Below are positions 58,260-59,989 of a stretch of 59,989 nucleotides of DNA, piece after piece; position 1 is the stretch's first letter; each line of letters starts with the position of its first letter. The notes under the pieces are model-generated. The model was given only the letters and a program-made list of their open reading frames with translations, was not told where the DNA came from and did no database searches. Source of the stretch: Azohydromonas sediminis (GTDB lineage: Bacteria; Pseudomonadota; Gammaproteobacteria; Burkholderiales; Burkholderiaceae_C); contig NZ_QOAZ01000022.1 in the NCBI RefSeq assembly GCF_003574675.1, positions 1 to 59,989 of the forward strand. Reading direction: 5' to 3'. The translations under genes and the position numbers were made by a program.

Positions 58260-58310
58260 ATGAATCGCGATCCGATGTCCGCGGTTTCGGCTGCCGGCGC
58301 GCCGGCTTGA
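58260..58310 (+). CDS. Possible 16-codon small ORF with strong ribosome binding site
   Basis: On the plus strand an AGGAGGAGA (58245-58253) lies 7 bases before an ATG, opening the short frame MNRDPMSAVSAAGAPA with a TGA stop. It is antisense to the flhC 3-prime untranslated region. I recognise no family; the strong Shine-Dalgarno match is the only evidence, and it could be chance. Confidence 0.25.
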   Translation: MNRDPMSAVSAAGAPA

Positions 58311-58325
58311 GCACGCGCGGCGTGA

Positions 58326-58898
58326 TCAGTGCACGTCGGCGCCCTCGAGCGCGCGCACGCCACCCAGGTGCAGCGCGCCGCTGGCGCGGCCCTTGCCGGC
58401 ACGCGCCGGCGGGTTGCACAGGCCGCACACGTAGTGCTTGGCGATCTCGTGCGGGTGCGTAACGTAGTGCCCGCCGCACTTGCGGCACTTGGTCATCGTC
58501 AGCATGCCGTTGTCGACGAACTTGACCAGCCGCCACGCGCGCGTGATCGACAGCAGCGGCTCCAGGCCCTGCGCCTGCGTCTGCTCGAGGTACAGCTGGT
58601 AGGCCTTGATGACGACGTCGATCTCGTCGAGCGCGGCGGCCTTGTTGAGGTATTCGTGGATGTTGAGGAACAGGCTGGCGTGGATGTTGGGCTGCCAGGT
58701 CATGAACCAGTCGGTCGAGAACGGCAGCTGGCCCTTGCTCGGGCTCTTGCCCGCGACTTCCTTGTACAGGCGCAGCAGGCGCTCGTAGCTGAGGTCGGTC
58801 TCCGACTCCAGCACCTGCAGGCGCGCGCCGAGCCGGATCAGCGTGACGGCGCGCTCGATCTGCTTGGCCTCGGTGAGGATGCTCTTGATGCGGGCCAT
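58326..58898 (-). CDS. flhC: Flagellar transcriptional activator FlhC
   Basis: A 190-residue subunit of the FlhD4C2 master activator of flagellar genes. The zinc cysteines C138, C141, C158 and C161 are in the same places as in E. coli FlhC (within one residue). MARIKSILTEAKQIERAVTLIRLGARLQVL is typical. It follows flhD by 60 bases with an AGGAGGG ribosome binding site. Its tail is followed by the terminator at 58196-58221. Confidence 0.97.
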   Translation of the reverse strand: MARIKSILTEAKQIERAVTLIRLGARLQVLESETDLSYERLLRLYKEVAGKSPSKGQLPFSTDWFMTWQPNIHASLFLNIHEYLNKAAALDEIDVVIKAYQLYLEQTQAQGLEPLLSITRAWRLVKFVDNGMLTMTKCRKCGGHYVTHPHEIAKHYVCGLCNPPARAGKGRASGALHLGGVRALEGADVH

Positions 58899-58958
58899 GG
58901 TCGTTCTCCCTCCTGGTGGACTGCTGTGGACTGCGGTGGACGGCCGGTGACGGCGGCT

Positions 58959-59282
58959 TCAGGCCGCTTCCTGGTGGCGCCCGGCCATCAGGATCGATGC
59001 GTGCAGGCGGCTGACGCTGTCGTTGGCGGCGCTCTTGCCGTGGCTCGTGAGCAGGCTCCACACCAGCTCGTCGTCCATGCGGAAGCGGCACAGCAGCGTG
59101 CTGCCCGACGAGATCTTCATCATCTGCGCCGGCGTCAGCGAGGCGATCATCGTCGCCGTCTCCTCCGAGATGCCCAGGCGGAACAGCGCCTGCTCGCGGT
59201 CGCTGCGGATCAGGCTCTGCGCGAGCATCAGGTACGACAGGTTGGCTTCGCGGATCTCGGCGAGGACTTGGTCGGCGTTCAT
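58959..59282 (-). CDS. flhD: Flagellar transcriptional activator FlhD
   Basis: A 107-residue partner of FlhC. It begins MNADQVLAEIREANLSYLMLAQSLIRSDREQALFRLG and has LTPAQMMKISSGSTLLCRFRMDDELVW, both typical. The start at 59282 has an AGGAG ribosome binding site; the frame stays open upstream but that stretch is not FlhD-like. It is the first gene of the flhDC unit. Confidence 0.96.
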   Translation of the reverse strand: MNADQVLAEIREANLSYLMLAQSLIRSDREQALFRLGISEETATMIASLTPAQMMKISSGSTLLCRFRMDDELVWSLLTSHGKSAANDSVSRLHASILMAGRHQEAA

Positions 59283-59341
59283 CGGGGGCTCCTTGTCTGA
59301 CGGTGGGTTTCGGTGACGGTGTGCAACGAACTGTAGGAGCG

Positions 59342-59371
59342 CGAACTGGGCGCGGTTATCAGGCCAGTTCG
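59342..59371. promoter_or_regulatory. 8-bp inverted repeat in the flhD upstream region
   Basis: CGAACTGG (59342-59349) and CCAGTTCG (59364-59371) are a perfect inverted repeat with a 14-base spacer, about 60 bases before the flhD start. It could be an operator for a dimeric regulator or a hairpin in the mRNA leader. Which one cannot be told. Confidence 0.5.
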
Positions 59372-59476
59372 GTGGCTTGAGTCCCCGTTCTTCCGAGCCA
59401 TCTGTCAGAAAAAGACTTACGTGGTCGGCCCTGCAAAACCCCCGCAACCCGCATGAACACTGGCTTTGCGGGGTGA

Positions 59477-59989
59477 ATGCCGATGGCGCGAACTCCCAGC
59501 AACGAATCCAATAGGCCGCAGTTTCTGGGAGTTCTGAGACTGCTGCCGATGGCCACCGACGACTTCTTCCGCGCGCGCCTGGACACGATGATCGACCTGC
59601 GCCACCCGCTGGCCGTGCTGGCCACGCGCATGCCGTGGGCGCAGATCGAGGCGGCGCTGGCGCCAGCCTTCGCGCACCGCGATCGCGCCGGACGGCTCGT
59701 CGAGGGCGCGGACCTGTTCGGCCCGACGGTGCAGCTGGCCGGCGCGGGCGTGAGCAACGCGGGGCGCCCGCGGCTGCCGCTGCGCCTGATGGTGTCGCTG
59801 CTGTACCTCAAGCACGCCTTCAACCTCAGCGACGAGGAGCTCGTCGCGCGCTGGAGCGAGAACGTCGTGTGGCAGTTCTTCAGCGGCATGACCTACTACG
59901 AGCCGAGGCTGCCGTGCGACGCCACGCAGCTCGGGCGCTTCCGGCGGGTGTTGGGCGAAGCCGGCGTCGAGCAGCTGCTGAAGTCCACG
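59477..59989 (+). CDS. IS5-type transposase, N-terminal part (cut by window edge)
   Basis: An open frame of 171 codons runs to the window end. The protein reads DDFFRARLDTMIDLRHPLAVLATRMPW, EGADLFGPTVQLAGAGVSNAGRPRLPLRLM, LYLKHAFNLSDEELVARWSENVVWQFF and DATQLGRFRRVLGEAGVEQLL, which is typical of the N-terminal domain of IS5-family transposases. The DDE catalytic core lies beyond the window. GGGGTGA precedes the ATG at 59477; the ATG at 59549 (MATDDFF) is an alternative. It diverges from flhD. Confidence 0.85.
   Translation, partial: MPMARTPSNESNRPQFLGVLRLLPMATDDFFRARLDTMIDLRHPLAVLATRMPWAQIEAALAPAFAHRDRAGRLVEGADLFGPTVQLAGAGVSNAGRPRLPLRLMVSLLYLKHAFNLSDEELVARWSENVVWQFFSGMTYYEPRLPCDATQLGRFRRVLGEAGVEQLLKST
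59490..59534. repeat. 10-bp inverted repeat at the start of the IS5-type gene
   Basis: GAACTCCCAG (59490-59499) and CTGGGAGTTC (59525-59534) are a perfect inverted repeat with a 25-base loop. It lies between the two possible start codons of the transposase. A second one, CCCCGCAA near 59440 with TTGCGGGG near 59465, is just upstream. They may limit transposase translation or mark the IS end. Confidence 0.5.

Overview
The window looks like chromosomal DNA of a very GC-rich betaproteobacterium of the order Burkholderiales (Rubrivivax/Leptothrix/Caldimonas-like). This is inferred from the roughly 70 percent or higher GC content with strong G/C third-position bias, FlhDC as flagellar master regulator, a ppc-hemC-hemD neighbourhood, and a narK-narGHJI operon followed by narXL. 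No database search was possible, so family names rest on motifs and protein-level resemblance. Both ends of the window are cut through probable transposase genes: an N-terminal fragment on the minus strand at 1-123 and an IS5-type transposase on the plus strand from 59477.

Layout. 254-2942 (minus): an AmmeMemoRadiSam cassette (Memo-AMMECR1 fusion, radical SAM protein) ending in a 58-residue MPWT protein. 3032-6255 (minus): anthranilate activation (2-aminobenzoate-CoA ligase, thioesterase, RidA-like protein, carboxylesterase), divergent across only 39 bp from kynB-kynU-kynA (plus, 6295-9082), which convert tryptophan to anthranilate. 9117-10187: selD. 10580-26567 (plus): a 16-kb nitrate respiration block with three tandem NarK-type transporters, narGHJI, a parvulin-like protein, beta-carbonic anhydrase, a DsrC/TusE-like protein lacking its terminal catalytic cysteine, a hemerythrin-like protein, and the NarX/NarL two-component system.

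26594-41000: mixed housekeeping and accessory genes. These are an aminotransferase, an orphan membrane-anchored TAXI-type binding protein, aminopeptidase P, a ROK sugar kinase, a secreted pectinacetylesterase/Notum-like esterase, a dienelactone hydrolase, a frameshifted papain-like peptidase fused to an alpha/beta hydrolase, the PA2779/PA2778-type pair, EttA, and two poorly known proteins. 40843-44665: a small electron-transfer cluster (DUF1924 cytochrome, diheme cytochrome c, cytochrome b) followed by an OmpR-type response regulator and a histidine kinase, with a PmrA/QseB-type box in front of the cluster. 44862-54938: rhlE, a DUF1508 protein, a beta-CASP nuclease, an MgtC/DUF4010 membrane protein, a prolyl 4-hydroxylase-like enzyme, hemD, hemC and ppc. 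55025-59282 (minus): cheZ, cheY, motB, motA, flhC, flhD, in transcription order flhD-flhC-terminator-motA-motB-cheY-cheZ. The IS5-type element starts within about 200 bp upstream of flhD.

The genes describe a motile, facultatively denitrifying or nitrate-respiring heterotroph that degrades tryptophan through anthranilate. I saw no tRNA, rRNA, CRISPR array or phage genes. The most promising less-described items are the cytochrome/two-component cluster with its upstream box, the modified DsrC protein in the nar operon, the frameshifted peptidase-hydrolase fusion, the small gene attached to AmmeMemoRadiSam, and the mobile element and inverted repeat in front of flhDC.
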